Below are positions 25,182-33,845 of a stretch of 64,000 nucleotides of DNA, piece by piece. Source of the DNA: DATJGF01 sp035495315 (lineage in GTDB: Bacteria > Verrucomicrobiota > Verrucomicrobiia > Limisphaerales > UBA8199); assembly GCA_035495315.1 (NCBI GenBank), contig DATJGF010000253.1, forward strand, positions 1-64,000, in the 5' to 3' direction. Numbering within the stretch: position 1 is the stretch's first letter; every line of letters begins with the position of its first letter. The notes beneath the pieces were generated by a model that was given only the letters and a program-made list of their open reading frames with translations, ran no database searches and had not been told where the DNA came from. Made by a program: the position numbers and the translations under genes.

Positions 25182-27632
25182 ATGCATATCATGGTTGGCG
25201 CGGGCAGAAATCCTCATTCCCTAAAACGCCTGGCTCGCGCCAGCATGTTGCTCCTTTTCCTGGCCCTTTGCGGCGCGGGTTCGCTGAGCGCGGCGACGGG
25301 TGACAGTCACTGGGACAGGCAGTTCGGCCTGCCCGGAGTGACGAATCGCGTTTTTGCGCTCCGCTTCAATGGAGACAGGCTCTACGCCAGCGGCTACGCC
25401 GTCGCGGCCGGCGGACAGCTGGCGACCAACACCGCCGTGGACGTCTTCGACGGCACCAATTGGAGCAGCGCGATCGGCGAGCTTACAGGTGGGCTCTGCC
25501 TCATTTACGATGTCGGTTTTCTGCGGAACGATGTTTACGTCGCGGGGATTTTTTCGCGAGCCGGGGGTGTATCGTCGCCGGGCCTGGCGAAGTGGAACGG
25601 AAGTGATTGGTCGAACATCGGCTTTGCCGGCGCCGCGTTCGCTTTGGCGTCCGACGGAACAAACCTTTACGTTGGCGGCTCGTTCACTAACGCGGGTGGT
25701 GTACTCAACACGAACATCGCTCGCTACGACGGCACGAACTGGTATTCATTAGGCGACGGTCTCGGGTATTATGACAACCTTAACTCGTACGTGTTCGCCC
25801 TCGAGTTGCACAATGGGCAGCTTCACGCCGGCGGGATGTTTACGAATGCCGGCACTCTTCCGGCTGGGAACGTCGCCGTATGGGACGGATCTAGTTGGTC
25901 GTCACTGGGTACCGGTCCGGCCAACGGTGTAAACAACAGCGTTTCGGCATTCGCTTTTCAAGGCAACGATGTCTATGTCGGCGGAACCTTCAGCGTGGCC
26001 GGCAGTGTCCCCGCCAATGGCATCGCCCGGTGGGACGGCGCGTCGTGGTCGGCGTTGGGCCCGGGTTGCCGAGGCGGCGTCGGCTGCATTGGTATCCTTG
26101 GCTCCGACATTTACGTTGGCGGCGGATTCACCAACGTCGGCGGTGTGAGTGCGCGTTCGTTTGCCAAATGGGACGGCTTCTCTTGGACAACCTGGCCCGT
26201 CACCGACGGTGTTTTTCAGTATCCGTTGAACGACGCGCCGAATCGCATGTTGGTCAAAGACGGCTCACTCTATATCGGCGGACCTTTTAACCAGGCCGGA
26301 GACGTTATCGCCAATCACGTCGTTCGCTATGACGGGACCAATTTCTATCCTTTGGGCCAAAAGCCGGCCAATGGGTTCGCCACTCCGCCCATCAACGTAG
26401 CCTGCATCGGACAGGCGGATGATGGCATTTATGTCGGTGGCCTTCTGACCGCGGCGGGGAAGACCCGCGCCAATCGCATCGCGCGCTGGGACGGAACGAA
26501 CTGGAATACGGTCGGCGGCGGAACCATGGGCGGCGCCAGCAGCGCGAACCGCGTGCTGGCGATCGCGGGTCGCGGCAGCGATGTGTTTGTTGGCGGCACC
26601 TTCACGAACGTCGGCGGCATCGACGTCAGCAACATCGCGCGATGGGACGGCGCGAATTGGTGGAATATCGGTATGGGCTTCGACTCCAGTGTCAGTGTAT
26701 TGGCGGCCACGGAAAATGCCGTTTATGCCGGCGGCAGTTTTACCAACGTGATCGATCCGCCTTTCATCTTTCCCGTTAACCACATCGCAATGTGGGACGG
26801 GTTCAATTGGAATAACCTCGATGCCGGAGTCAACGGCAACGTCAACGCGATTGCCGTCTCCGGCAACAATGTTTACATCGGCGGCACATTTACCATCGCG
26901 AGCGGCGTGCCCGCCAATCGGATCGCGGTGTGGGACGGTGCCGGCTGGGCCCCCCTGGGCATTGGCTCGGCCAACGGCCTGAACGGAACTGTGCTGGCCA
27001 TCGCGCTCAATGGCACCGATGTCTATGTCGGCGGTACGTTCTCTAGCGCCGGGACCACCGTCGTTCGTGGCATCGCCAAATGGGACGGCGCCAACTGGTC
27101 CGGCCTGGGCAGCGGCGCGACTAGTACCAGCACGGCGGAGGTCCGCGCCCTGGCTTTCGGCGGTGATGGAAAACTGTATTGCTGCGGACGTTTCACCAAC
27201 ATGAGCGGCATCAACGCCAGCAGCATCGCCCGCTGGAACGGCACTCAATGGGAAGCCCTGGGCAGCGGATTCTTTGCGGACTCTCCTATAGCGCGCGGAG
27301 TCGGTCTCGCGATTCGTGGCAATGACGTTTACGCCGTGGGCAGCTTCTCCGGCGCCGGCCTGACCGAGTCCAGCGGCATTGCTCGCTGGAACGAAACGAT
27401 TGATTTCACGCCGCCGTTGACGATGAATTTTTCCCGAACCCAACTATTGCCAGGAAACATTTTCCAGTCACGCCTCATCTGCAGCGAGCGCACGACTTAC
27501 TCGATTGAATACGCAGACGATTTGCAAACGTGGACCGCCCTCATGACGAACAGCGCGGTGCAATTTGATTTCACGAACGCGGTGTCGCCACAGGTTAACC
27601 GGCGTGTCTTCAGGGCGAGGGTGATCCCTTGA
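25182..27632 (+). CDS. Secreted beta-propeller protein with 14 repeats
   Basis: 816 residues from the ATG at 25182 (the ATG at 25191 is an alternative). A signal peptide follows (ASMLLLFLALCGAGSLSAA). From about residue 45 to 740 I count 14 repeats of roughly 50 residues with the pattern VYVGGTFTNAGG-x-x-x-x-NIARWDG-x-x-W-x-x-LG; the thirteenth has CCGRF instead of VGGTF. Fourteen repeats would suit two seven-bladed propellers, but that is inference. The last 60 residues (CSERTTYSIEYADDLQTWTA ... RRVFRARVIP) form a separate module shared with the giant protein. It is probably an extracellular binding protein or adhesin. The repeats are similar also at DNA level (GGCGG-rich), so copy number may vary by recombination. 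The function is unknown. Confidence 0.85.
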   Translation: MHIMVGAGRNPHSLKRLARASMLLLFLALCGAGSLSAATGDSHWDRQFGLPGVTNRVFALRFNGDRLYASGYAVAAGGQLATNTAVDVFDGTNWSSAIGELTGGLCLIYDVGFLRNDVYVAGIFSRAGGVSSPGLAKWNGSDWSNIGFAGAAFALASDGTNLYVGGSFTNAGGVLNTNIARYDGTNWYSLGDGLGYYDNLNSYVFALELHNGQLHAGGMFTNAGTLPAGNVAVWDGSSWSSLGTGPANGVNNSVSAFAFQGNDVYVGGTFSVAGSVPANGIARWDGASWSALGPGCRGGVGCIGILGSDIYVGGGFTNVGGVSARSFAKWDGFSWTTWPVTDGVFQYPLNDAPNRMLVKDGSLYIGGPFNQAGDVIANHVVRYDGTNFYPLGQKPANGFATPPINVACIGQADDGIYVGGLLTAAGKTRANRIARWDGTNWNTVGGGTMGGASSANRVLAIAGRGSDVFVGGTFTNVGGIDVSNIARWDGANWWNIGMGFDSSVSVLAATENAVYAGGSFTNVIDPPFIFPVNHIAMWDGFNWNNLDAGVNGNVNAIAVSGNNVYIGGTFTIASGVPANRIAVWDGAGWAPLGIGSANGLNGTVLAIALNGTDVYVGGTFSSAGTTVVRGIAKWDGANWSGLGSGATSTSTAEVRALAFGGDGKLYCCGRFTNMSGINASSIARWNGTQWEALGSGFFADSPIARGVGLAIRGNDVYAVGSFSGAGLTESSGIARWNETIDFTPPLTMNFSRTQLLPGNIFQSRLICSERTTYSIEYADDLQTWTALMTNSAVQFDFTNAVSPQVNRRVFRARVIP

Positions 27633-28041
27633 TTTGTTGCCGGGGCGTTCAGGACAGGAGGGAAGGCCAGGTTCAATTGTGCGGAAGACGTGGCGAATAG
27701 CTCGATAGTGCGAGGCGCACGTAACGCTTGCTAGCTCGAGCTGGGAAACTGTGGCAGCGCATCTGCGCGGCCTAAGCCAGGCGATCGAATCCCACGACTA
27801 ATCCTGATTTCCGGGCGAAGATGGCTTTGGCAATAAGCCGACTTGAAGGTTCGACACGGATTTTGTCGCGTAAAATGACATAATCCCGCCGCTGGCATAT
27901 GGCGTGAACACCTCCACCGCATCTCGCCACCTTGCTACAAATACTCGCGTCCCTCTTTGTTCGGCTAAGCCTGACTTATGTTGTTCTCCTGATGCCCATG
28001 AAATCACGACTCAGCTCTTGCCACAATGAACTTGTCAGAAT
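27633..28041. other. Gap with no gene seen
   Basis: 409 nt between the propeller gene and the second pseudopilin gene. Only short overlapping frames without recognisable similarity; no hairpin array, tRNA or clear promoter seen. Confidence 0.6.
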
Positions 28042-28917
28042 ATGGTCAAGCCTGTGATTCCTCTTCCCATAACCGCGGAGGGGGCGGCAACGCCGGGGTG
28101 TTCACGTTGCCAGCGAGTTATCAGAGGCTTTACGCTGATTGAACTCCTGGTCGTAATCGCTATTATCGCTATTCTTGCCAGTCTGCTCCTGCCCGCTTTG
28201 AGTCGCGCCAAAGAGAAGAGCAAGCAAATAAGCTGTCTCAACAACCTGCGGCAAATGGGCGTTTCGCTTTTCATGTACGCGCATGATAACGTGGACAAAC
28301 TTCCGCCCCCCGAATTCGACCCTGACCGGATACCCGATTCCGAGCCCTGGCGAGGGTATCTTCTGTTTTGGGACCCGGGAAAAATGGGTCAACCTGCGCG
28401 TCCGCAAGCGGCGGTAAATCTCGGCCTGCTTTATATTGGCAACTACCTGCGGACTCCGCTCATATTTTATTGTCCGAGCCTCAAGCATCCCTCCGGGATC
28501 CGAGTGCTTTTTGAAAAGAAGTACTTCGAAAGTCCCCAAGTTCCATGGCCTATGTATGCAGTCGATGGACAGGTCAATATGACTTACACCTACTTTCCGC
28601 AAACCGATGTGCCTTCAGCACGAGCAAATGAAGCAATACGGGATTGGACTCAAGTGGCGGACAAGCAGACGCAGTTATGCGCCAAGCGGTCGATGATGAC
28701 CGACCTGATCTACACTTGGGGCACTCTGGCCCATACCTCTGGCCAAAATCCCTTCGGCCTTAATGTCGTTTGGGGAGATGGCCACATTAATTTTTGCACA
28801 ACTCGCCGCGCTTTCGATCCCAACCTTTGGGGGGGGACCGGTCCCAACCCTACAAGCGAAACTCCCGGTGATAACGCAATCCGCTGGCGAACGATTGTTT
28901 CCTTTCTCCGACCTTGA
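28042..28917 (+). CDS. Pseudopilin-like protein with prepilin leader
   Basis: 291 residues. A long 28-residue leader ends in RG before FTLIELLVVIAIIAILASLL, so the cleavage site is present with glutamate at +5. The helix continues as LPALSRAKEKSKQISCLNNL, then RQMGVSLFMYAHDN. The globular part is the type seen in Verrucomicrobiota (IFYCPSLKHPSGIRV, MTYTYFPQTD, VVWGDGHINFCTTRRAF), with the WGDGH segment standing for the H-X9-DG motif. It should be processed by prepilin peptidase and sit in the envelope. The stop at 28917 is 3 nt before an ATG of the following hydrolase frame, so the two may be co-transcribed. It differs too much from the copy at 16493 to be a recent duplicate. Confidence 0.85.
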   Translation: MVKPVIPLPITAEGAATPGCSRCQRVIRGFTLIELLVVIAIIAILASLLLPALSRAKEKSKQISCLNNLRQMGVSLFMYAHDNVDKLPPPEFDPDRIPDSEPWRGYLLFWDPGKMGQPARPQAAVNLGLLYIGNYLRTPLIFYCPSLKHPSGIRVLFEKKYFESPQVPWPMYAVDGQVNMTYTYFPQTDVPSARANEAIRDWTQVADKQTQLCAKRSMMTDLIYTWGTLAHTSGQNPFGLNVVWGDGHINFCTTRRAFDPNLWGGTGPNPTSETPGDNAIRWRTIVSFLRP

Positions 28918-29013
28918 TGGATGCCCCGGAAGCCCATTGCGCTGCGCGACGGGGTTCGGATCACGCTCCAATCCCGTGGCGACCTTGAACGGATCCCTCA
29001 GCTCACGTTGAAA

Positions 29014-30279
29014 ATGCGCCTGCCCTCCCGCCGCGATTTTCTGCAACGTTTGGCCGCCAGCGTGTGCACTACGGCGTATCTGAGCGAACAGGCGTCCCAA
29101 GCCTCTTCCAAGCAAACCAGCGAATCTGAACGCAAGGTGGTGCAATCAATCCGAACCGAATCCGATGTGGGTTCTTTGTTTCCTTTCATTGAAAGCCAGG
29201 CGGTCAAATCGGACTTCTCGCTTTCGTTTCTCAATCCGCAGTTCAAAACCTGCAAGGCCTGGAAACGGCGAGCACGAGGCAAACTCCTCGACCTGTTGCA
29301 TTATGCCCCTGTTGCGTGCAACTCGCAGCCGGAAATTGTGGAGCGGCTCGACAAGGGAACTTACATTCGGGAAAAAATTTATTTCAACACCACGCCGGAC
29401 ATCCGGGTCCCGGCGTACCTGCTGATTCCGAAACACGCCAAATTCCCAGCCCCGGCCGTTATCGCCTTGCACGATCACGGAGGCTTTTACTTCTGGGGCA
29501 AAGAGAAGCTGGTCGAGACCGAAAGCGAGCACCCGGTTTTGACCGATTTTAAGGAAGAGTATTACGGCGGAAAGAGTTTGGCGTCCGAAATCGTGCGCCA
29601 GGGATATGTCGTGCTGGTCATAGATATGTTCTATTGGGGCGAGCGGCGAATGCTTTTGGACGACGACCCCCTCGATTGGCACGACCGGCCCGGGGATATC
29701 AAACCGGAGAGAATCTCCGCATTCAATCAGCGCGCGGGGCAAAGCGAACAATTGGTCGGACGAACGATTTTTGCGGCTGGCTTTACCTGGGCTGGCGTCA
29801 TGTTCTGGGACGACGTTCGCTCGGTGGACTATCTTTTGTCGCGTTCGGAAGTTGACCGAGCGCGCATTGGTTGCGTTGGGCTGTCGGTCGGTGGGTTGCG
29901 ATCGTGCCATCTGGCGGCTTTGGATGATCGCATTAAGGCCGCGGTGGTTGTGGGCTGGATGGCGTCATTCCCGACCCAGTTGCGACGGCACGTGAGAAAT
30001 ACCATTGGACATACGAAATTGGTCCCCGGCCTCTACGGTTATATGGACTACCCGGACGTGGCCTCCCTGGCGATCCCATCGGCGTTGCTCGTGATCAATG
30101 GCAGCCGCGATGGCCTTTTCAATCTCGATGGAGTTCATGCTTCGTTTGAAAAACTCGCGGCCTGTTACAAAAAAGCGGGCGTGTCCGATCGATTTCGTGG
30201 CCGTTTGTACGACACTCCGCACGAATTCAATCTTGAAATGCAGACAGAAGCCTGGGACTGGCTGCGGCGCTGGCTGTGA
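29014..30279 (+). CDS. Tat-exported alpha/beta hydrolase (acetylxylan esterase/dienelactone hydrolase-like)
   Basis: 421 residues from the ATG at 29014, which places a twin-arginine motif at residues 5-10 (MRLPSRRDFLQRLAAS) followed by a weakly hydrophobic stretch. The frame is also open from an ATG at 28921, directly after the pseudopilin stop, which would add 31 residues. The fold is alpha/beta hydrolase: PAPAVIALHDHGGFYFWG (oxyanion region), nucleophile serine in CVGLSVGGLRSCHLA, aspartate in INGSRDGLFNLDG and histidine in YDTPHEFNLEMQ. Relatives are large secreted esterases of the acetylxylan esterase (Abhydrolase_7) type found near polysaccharide-degrading genes. Removal of acetyl or other ester groups from plant or algal glycans is likely but unproven. 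The GH43-type gene 1 kb downstream fits this. Confidence 0.83.
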   Translation: MRLPSRRDFLQRLAASVCTTAYLSEQASQASSKQTSESERKVVQSIRTESDVGSLFPFIESQAVKSDFSLSFLNPQFKTCKAWKRRARGKLLDLLHYAPVACNSQPEIVERLDKGTYIREKIYFNTTPDIRVPAYLLIPKHAKFPAPAVIALHDHGGFYFWGKEKLVETESEHPVLTDFKEEYYGGKSLASEIVRQGYVVLVIDMFYWGERRMLLDDDPLDWHDRPGDIKPERISAFNQRAGQSEQLVGRTIFAAGFTWAGVMFWDDVRSVDYLLSRSEVDRARIGCVGLSVGGLRSCHLAALDDRIKAAVVVGWMASFPTQLRRHVRNTIGHTKLVPGLYGYMDYPDVASLAIPSALLVINGSRDGLFNLDGVHASFEKLAACYKKAGVSDRFRGRLYDTPHEFNLEMQTEAWDWLRRWL

Positions 30280-30492
30280 GTTGCAAGAGTGATCGGTTTG
30301 CCGGCTGGCAGGCTCAACCGCCTCGTCGGAACAGTGTTACCGCCAGGACCAGAACTCGACGCGGACGATACGGACGACATGCACGCGCCCACCGATTCCG
30401 AAGCAAGCAAGAGGCCTTACCCGATAAACTTAGTCTCCTGGTGAAGGGCCACACCTGTCAGTTGGGTGGGGCCGACGGTTTGGCAGGACTGC

Positions 30493-30865
30493 CTAGTCTG
30501 CGCAAGCGTTGTGAAAGTCGCCGCGGTTGCAGAGCGGTTCGAGCGCGGATTCCTGGCGGAACCTGAAGGGGTTGCGGAAGCCCATTGCGGCGGCTTTCTG
30601 CAGCAGTTCCAGGGCTCGATCGGCCTCGACGGCGGCGGTTGTGGCGGAAGCGGCAGAGCCCTCCTTTGCAGCCAGGCTCGCCAGCGTGGCGCGGCAGCAA
30701 GCAGTCTGAAACCAGTCCTCGCCTGAGCGGGAAGGCAGTTGGTCGTAGATGGCCAACGCGCGGCGGGTGTCGGTCGTGGCGTTGGCGAAATCGCCGAGAT
30801 CCAGGCAGGCCACGCCCCGGCCTCGAAGGCCGTAAGCGAGGCCGATTTGACATTGCTCTGAGGGT
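30493..30865 (-). pseudogene. Remnant of a TPR-type C-terminus of a Ser/Thr kinase-like protein
   Basis: The frame is open from a TAA at about 30866 down to 30493 without an ATG in the homologous part (a GTG at 30813 is the first start). It reads GLRGRGVACLDLGDFANATT, then RALAIYDQL, DWFQTACCRATLASLAA and EADRALELLQKAAAMGFRNP ending ESALEPLCNRGDFHNA. This matches the C-terminal TPR region of large planctomycetal/verrucomicrobial protein kinases, where the last lines are typical (AVAAGFRNP, ALDPLRNR-ADF). The kinase domain and most repeats are missing. Decayed and probably silent. Confidence 0.55.
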
Positions 30866-31246
30866 TATCCGAACGATAGGTCACGAACTGAAGTGTGGTG
30901 GTAGTAATGGTCGGCAGCATTCATTGAAATGAAAGAACGCTTGATAGGCGAGCCTCGTCATTGCTGTGTCGTGCAAAGACGCCTGAACTGGGGCTGACAG
31001 AAACCGGGCCTACCTCAAGATTCGCGTGGAGCAAGGCTTAAAATAGCACAATCCGCTCGGAAAGACGATACAATCGCCAAATTACTGTTCATGCATTTGT
31101 TGCTTGAACTGAAACTTCAGGGTCTGTCAGACAAACAACGACAAAACAATCGGACGCCAGAGGATAGGCGGTTTTGAGCATTTCACGAGAATGGGTCCCC
31201 AGGAAACGGGCAGCAGTCAGGCAAAAGCTCGCTTCCATGAAAACTC
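30866..31246. other. Gap with no gene seen
   Basis: 381 nt upstream of the GH43-type gene. No convincing frame, repeat or hairpin. A promoter for the glycosidase may lie here, but no clear -35/-10 pair was found. Confidence 0.5.
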
Positions 31247-32209
31247 GTGGCAACGCACAGCATACTCAATCCGATTTTGCCGCCGCATTCGGCGGACCCG
31301 TGGATGATTTTCCACGGCGGCTTTTACTATTATTCGGAGACTCGCGATAAACGCCAGATTTGGATCCGCCGGTCGCGGACGATAGCAGGAATCGGGCAAG
31401 ACCCGGGGGTGTGCGTGTGGCGGGCCCCCTCGCGCGGGCTCAACAGCGATAACGTGTGGGCGCCCGAACTCCACCTCATTGATGGTCGCTGGTTCATTTA
31501 TTATGCCGCCGATGACGGCCAGAACGAGAATCACCGCATGTGGGTCCTGGAATGCGAAGATTCGGACCCATTCGGCAAATACCGCTGCCGCGGACGCCTC
31601 GAGACCGGAGGCTGGGCGATCGATGGCACGTTCTTAGCCCTGGACGACGGCCGCAGGTACTTGCTCTGGTCTGGCTGGCCAGGCCGGCGCAACGGGCAAC
31701 AAAACCTCTACATCGCGCCGATGAAAGACCCGGCGACAGTCTCCGGCGGCCGTGTTCTGCTGGCGATGCCCGACCAATGTTGGGAACGAGTCGCGATGCC
31801 GATTTGTGAGGGGCCGCAGGTGCTGAAGCGGAACGGCGAAATCTTTGTGGTGTATTCCGCCAGCGGCAGTTGGACACCCGACTACTGCCTGGGTCTGCTT
31901 CACAACCGCACCAAAGATCTGTTGAACCCCGCGGCGTGGATAAAGCACGGACCAGTGTTCAAAAAGACCGAACAGGTCTGGGGCGTTGGACATTGCTCGT
32001 TCGTAAAGTCGCTTTGCCAGACTGAGGACTGGATAATTTATCACTCCAAATCGAGCCGACAGCCCGGTTGGGACGACCGGGATGTCCATGCCAAACGGTT
32101 TAGCTGGACGAGCGATGGATTCCCGGATTTTGGCTCGCCGCTGCCACGCACTATTTCACCTCAGCCTCTCCTTTCTCCGCGACCCGGCCTGGTCCGCGTC
32201 GCCGCGTAA
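31247..32209 (+). CDS. Glycoside hydrolase family 43-like enzyme
   Basis: 320 residues from a GTG at 31247, the first start in this frame after a TGA at 31238. GH43 five-bladed propeller features: SADPWMIFHGGFYYYSE with the catalytic base aspartate in ADPW, DNVWAPELHLIDGRWFIYY, GWAIDGTFLALDDGRRYLLW with the pKa-modulating aspartate, and the acid glutamate in MPICEGPQVLKRNG. VGHCSFV follows. Members remove arabinose or xylose side chains from hemicelluloses or pectin. There is no signal peptide, so either the product is cytoplasmic or the true start is elsewhere. A second GH43-like gene is at 36962-37981, minus strand. Confidence 0.87.
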   Translation: MATHSILNPILPPHSADPWMIFHGGFYYYSETRDKRQIWIRRSRTIAGIGQDPGVCVWRAPSRGLNSDNVWAPELHLIDGRWFIYYAADDGQNENHRMWVLECEDSDPFGKYRCRGRLETGGWAIDGTFLALDDGRRYLLWSGWPGRRNGQQNLYIAPMKDPATVSGGRVLLAMPDQCWERVAMPICEGPQVLKRNGEIFVVYSASGSWTPDYCLGLLHNRTKDLLNPAAWIKHGPVFKKTEQVWGVGHCSFVKSLCQTEDWIIYHSKSSRQPGWDDRDVHAKRFSWTSDGFPDFGSPLPRTISPQPLLSPRPGLVRVAA

Positions 32210-32237
32210 TTAAAAAACCAACCTGTTCGATTGACCG

Positions 32238-33257
32238 ATGTTCAAGCTCGCCGTTTACGAAAATCGCTATAATCAAAGTCATCGATGTGCTGCCGGCATT
32301 CCCGATGCTCGTAGATCCCGTTTTCAAAGCGTACCCCAGCGCTCAACGCTCGCTGTCATTCTTGTAGTCGCAGCGCTGGTCGCCGGCTGCGCCGCACCTC
32401 CGGTCCCGCCGGCGGTGCATACCAGCGGGTGCACCAGTCCGTCCTCACCGGAAGCGGCCGCGGTGAGAGTGACCACCAAAAGGGAAGGGAACCTGACCCA
32501 TTTCTATGTGCAGAACAACGAATTCTCCGAAATCACGATGAGCATTGACATGAACCTGGTCAATCTCAAGGGGGAGGTAACTTTTCCGTACACGGCGACC
32601 TTTCCGCCACGACAAACAACGGAGGCCTTCGCCCTGACGGCAACCGACTGCAGTCAAAAATGGGAATACACCTATACGAATTATTACAAATTAGGGAGCA
32701 ATTGTGCGCAGCACGACGACAATTATGTCTATGACTTGCCGTACAGCTCTGGCGCGCGATACAAGGTGACCCAGGGCTACAATGGGAAATTCAGCCACAC
32801 CGGTGCGAATCAATACGCGATCGATTGGCAGATGCCGGAAGGAACAGCCGTGCGGGCCGCGCGCGGTGGTATTATCGTGCGGGTCAAGGATGATTCTACC
32901 ACAGGTGGCCCGAGCATGGATTACGACCGGTTCAACAATTACATTCTAATTCGCCACGAGGACGGGACATTGGCGCATTATTGTCACCTCAAGAAAGGTG
33001 GCGCGGTCGTCAAAGTGGGACAGCAAGTTGCCGCGGGAGAACTGATCGCGCATTCTGGCAACACTGGCTTTTCAAGTGGTCCCCATTTGCACTTCTCGGT
33101 TTTTAAAACCAAGGACGGGCGGACCCGCATCACGATTCCGGTTAAGTTTAAAACCTCGGAGGACGACGCGGCGACTTTGACAGCCGGGCACGCTTATCGT
33201 GCTCCGGAAATGCAGCACGTCGCGGTTGGCGGTTCGAGTCTTCAGTTGATCCAGTAA
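32238..33257 (+). CDS. M23 family peptidase, predicted lipoprotein
   Basis: 339 residues. After a long basic start (about 38 residues) comes a lipoprotein signal, LAVILVVAALVAGC, with the acylated cysteine in the LVAGC lipobox. Residues about 60-170 form an unrecognised beta-rich part (HFYVQNNEFSEITMSIDMNL). The rest is an M23 (LytM-like) domain: YKVTQGYNGKFSHTGANQYA then IDW gives the first zinc histidine and the aspartate, IRHEDGTLAHYCHLKKGGAV follows, and GPHLHFSVF the HxH motif. The zinc ligands look intact. It probably cuts peptidoglycan cross-links at the outer membrane or periplasm, or processes peptides. It lies 28 nt after the GH43-like gene on the same strand and is followed by a hairpin. 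Confidence 0.87.
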   Translation: MFKLAVYENRYNQSHRCAAGIPDARRSRFQSVPQRSTLAVILVVAALVAGCAAPPVPPAVHTSGCTSPSSPEAAAVRVTTKREGNLTHFYVQNNEFSEITMSIDMNLVNLKGEVTFPYTATFPPRQTTEAFALTATDCSQKWEYTYTNYYKLGSNCAQHDDNYVYDLPYSSGARYKVTQGYNGKFSHTGANQYAIDWQMPEGTAVRAARGGIIVRVKDDSTTGGPSMDYDRFNNYILIRHEDGTLAHYCHLKKGGAVVKVGQQVAAGELIAHSGNTGFSSGPHLHFSVFKTKDGRTRITIPVKFKTSEDDAATLTAGHAYRAPEMQHVAVGGSSLQLIQ

Positions 33258-33290
33258 AACGCGAACGGACGATTACCCGCAGCAACGGAT

Positions 33291-33326
33291 TTCCGTCTGG
33301 AAGGTTTTTTATCAATCCAGACGGAA
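33291..33326. terminator. Hairpin between convergent genes
   Basis: TTCCGTCTGGA (33291-33301) pairs perfectly with TCCAGACGGAA (33316-33326). The 14-nt loop contains a T6 run. It lies between the M23 gene (stop 33257) and the small lipoprotein gene (stop 33351), so it may end transcription from both sides. Confidence 0.65.
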
Positions 33327-33350
33327 CTCCTTGGCCTGCTTTCGCAAAAA

Positions 33351-33620
33351 TTACTGGCCACTGCCCGAAGGGCGCGTGCTCGAGTCGGAGCTTCTTGAAC
33401 CGCTCGAAGTACCCGTGCCGCTGCTGGAGCCGTTGAACGAATTGGAGCTAGTGCCTCCCTGATTGATATTGGTTGCCGTTTCACTGGTGCTTGGAGCATT
33501 GCTCAAGCTCGAGCCAGTTCCGGTCCCTTGCTGTTCGCCCGTGGTGCTTGTGCCCCCTTCATTTTTATTACATCCGACCAACGCAAAAGCAGTGCAAGCG
33601 ATGAGGATCAGTTTTTTCAT
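33351..33620 (-). CDS. Small Ser/Thr/Gly-rich lipoprotein
   Basis: 89 residues. MKKLILIACTAFALVGC is a clear lipoprotein signal with the lipobox LVGC. The mature part is almost entirely Ser, Thr, Gly, Asn and Gln (TSTTGEQQGTGTGSSL, SGTGTSSGSRSSDSS) and must be disordered. No family is recognised. A similar small lipoprotein lies at 36627-36863. Such peptides may be spacers or surface decorations. It is transcribed towards the hairpin at 33291-33326. Confidence 0.75.
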   Translation of the reverse strand: MKKLILIACTAFALVGCNKNEGGTSTTGEQQGTGTGSSLSNAPSTSETATNINQGGTSSNSFNGSSSGTGTSSGSRSSDSSTRPSGSGQ

Positions 33621-33787
33621 AGCGTCTATTTCTTTGTCTTAGTCTCTCTGGTTCCCTGACTCGGTTTCTAATCCCCGTACCATTAGGCAATCGCTCAAAC
33701 CAAACAACACCGGGAAACCCTCCTTTGACTACAGGAAAGCACCCAAAGCACAAGACCGTGGAGGCAAGAAGATTGCATAAAAATCAA

Positions 33788-33820
33788 AGGGGCAAAATGA
33801 TTGATATTCATTTTGCCCCT
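33788..33820 (-). terminator. Strong terminator hairpin
   Basis: AGGGGCAAAATGA (33788-33800) pairs with TCATTTTGCCCCT (33808-33820), 13 bp with a 7-nt loop. In the minus direction it stands 25 nt after the stop of the EF-hand lipoprotein gene and is followed by TTTGATTTTT, so it fits a Rho-independent terminator. Confidence 0.85.
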
Positions 33821-33845
33821 CATGACGAGCAATTCGACCGACGAG

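Noticed and set aside
27633..28041. Possible tRNA T-loop (GATCGAATCCC) at about 27782
   Set aside because: No cloverleaf, anticodon stem or acceptor stem can be built around it.
30417..30920. 167-codon minus-strand frame
   Set aside because: It overlaps the TPR remnant in another frame, is Pro/Arg/Ser-rich as expected of a shadow, and has no similarity.
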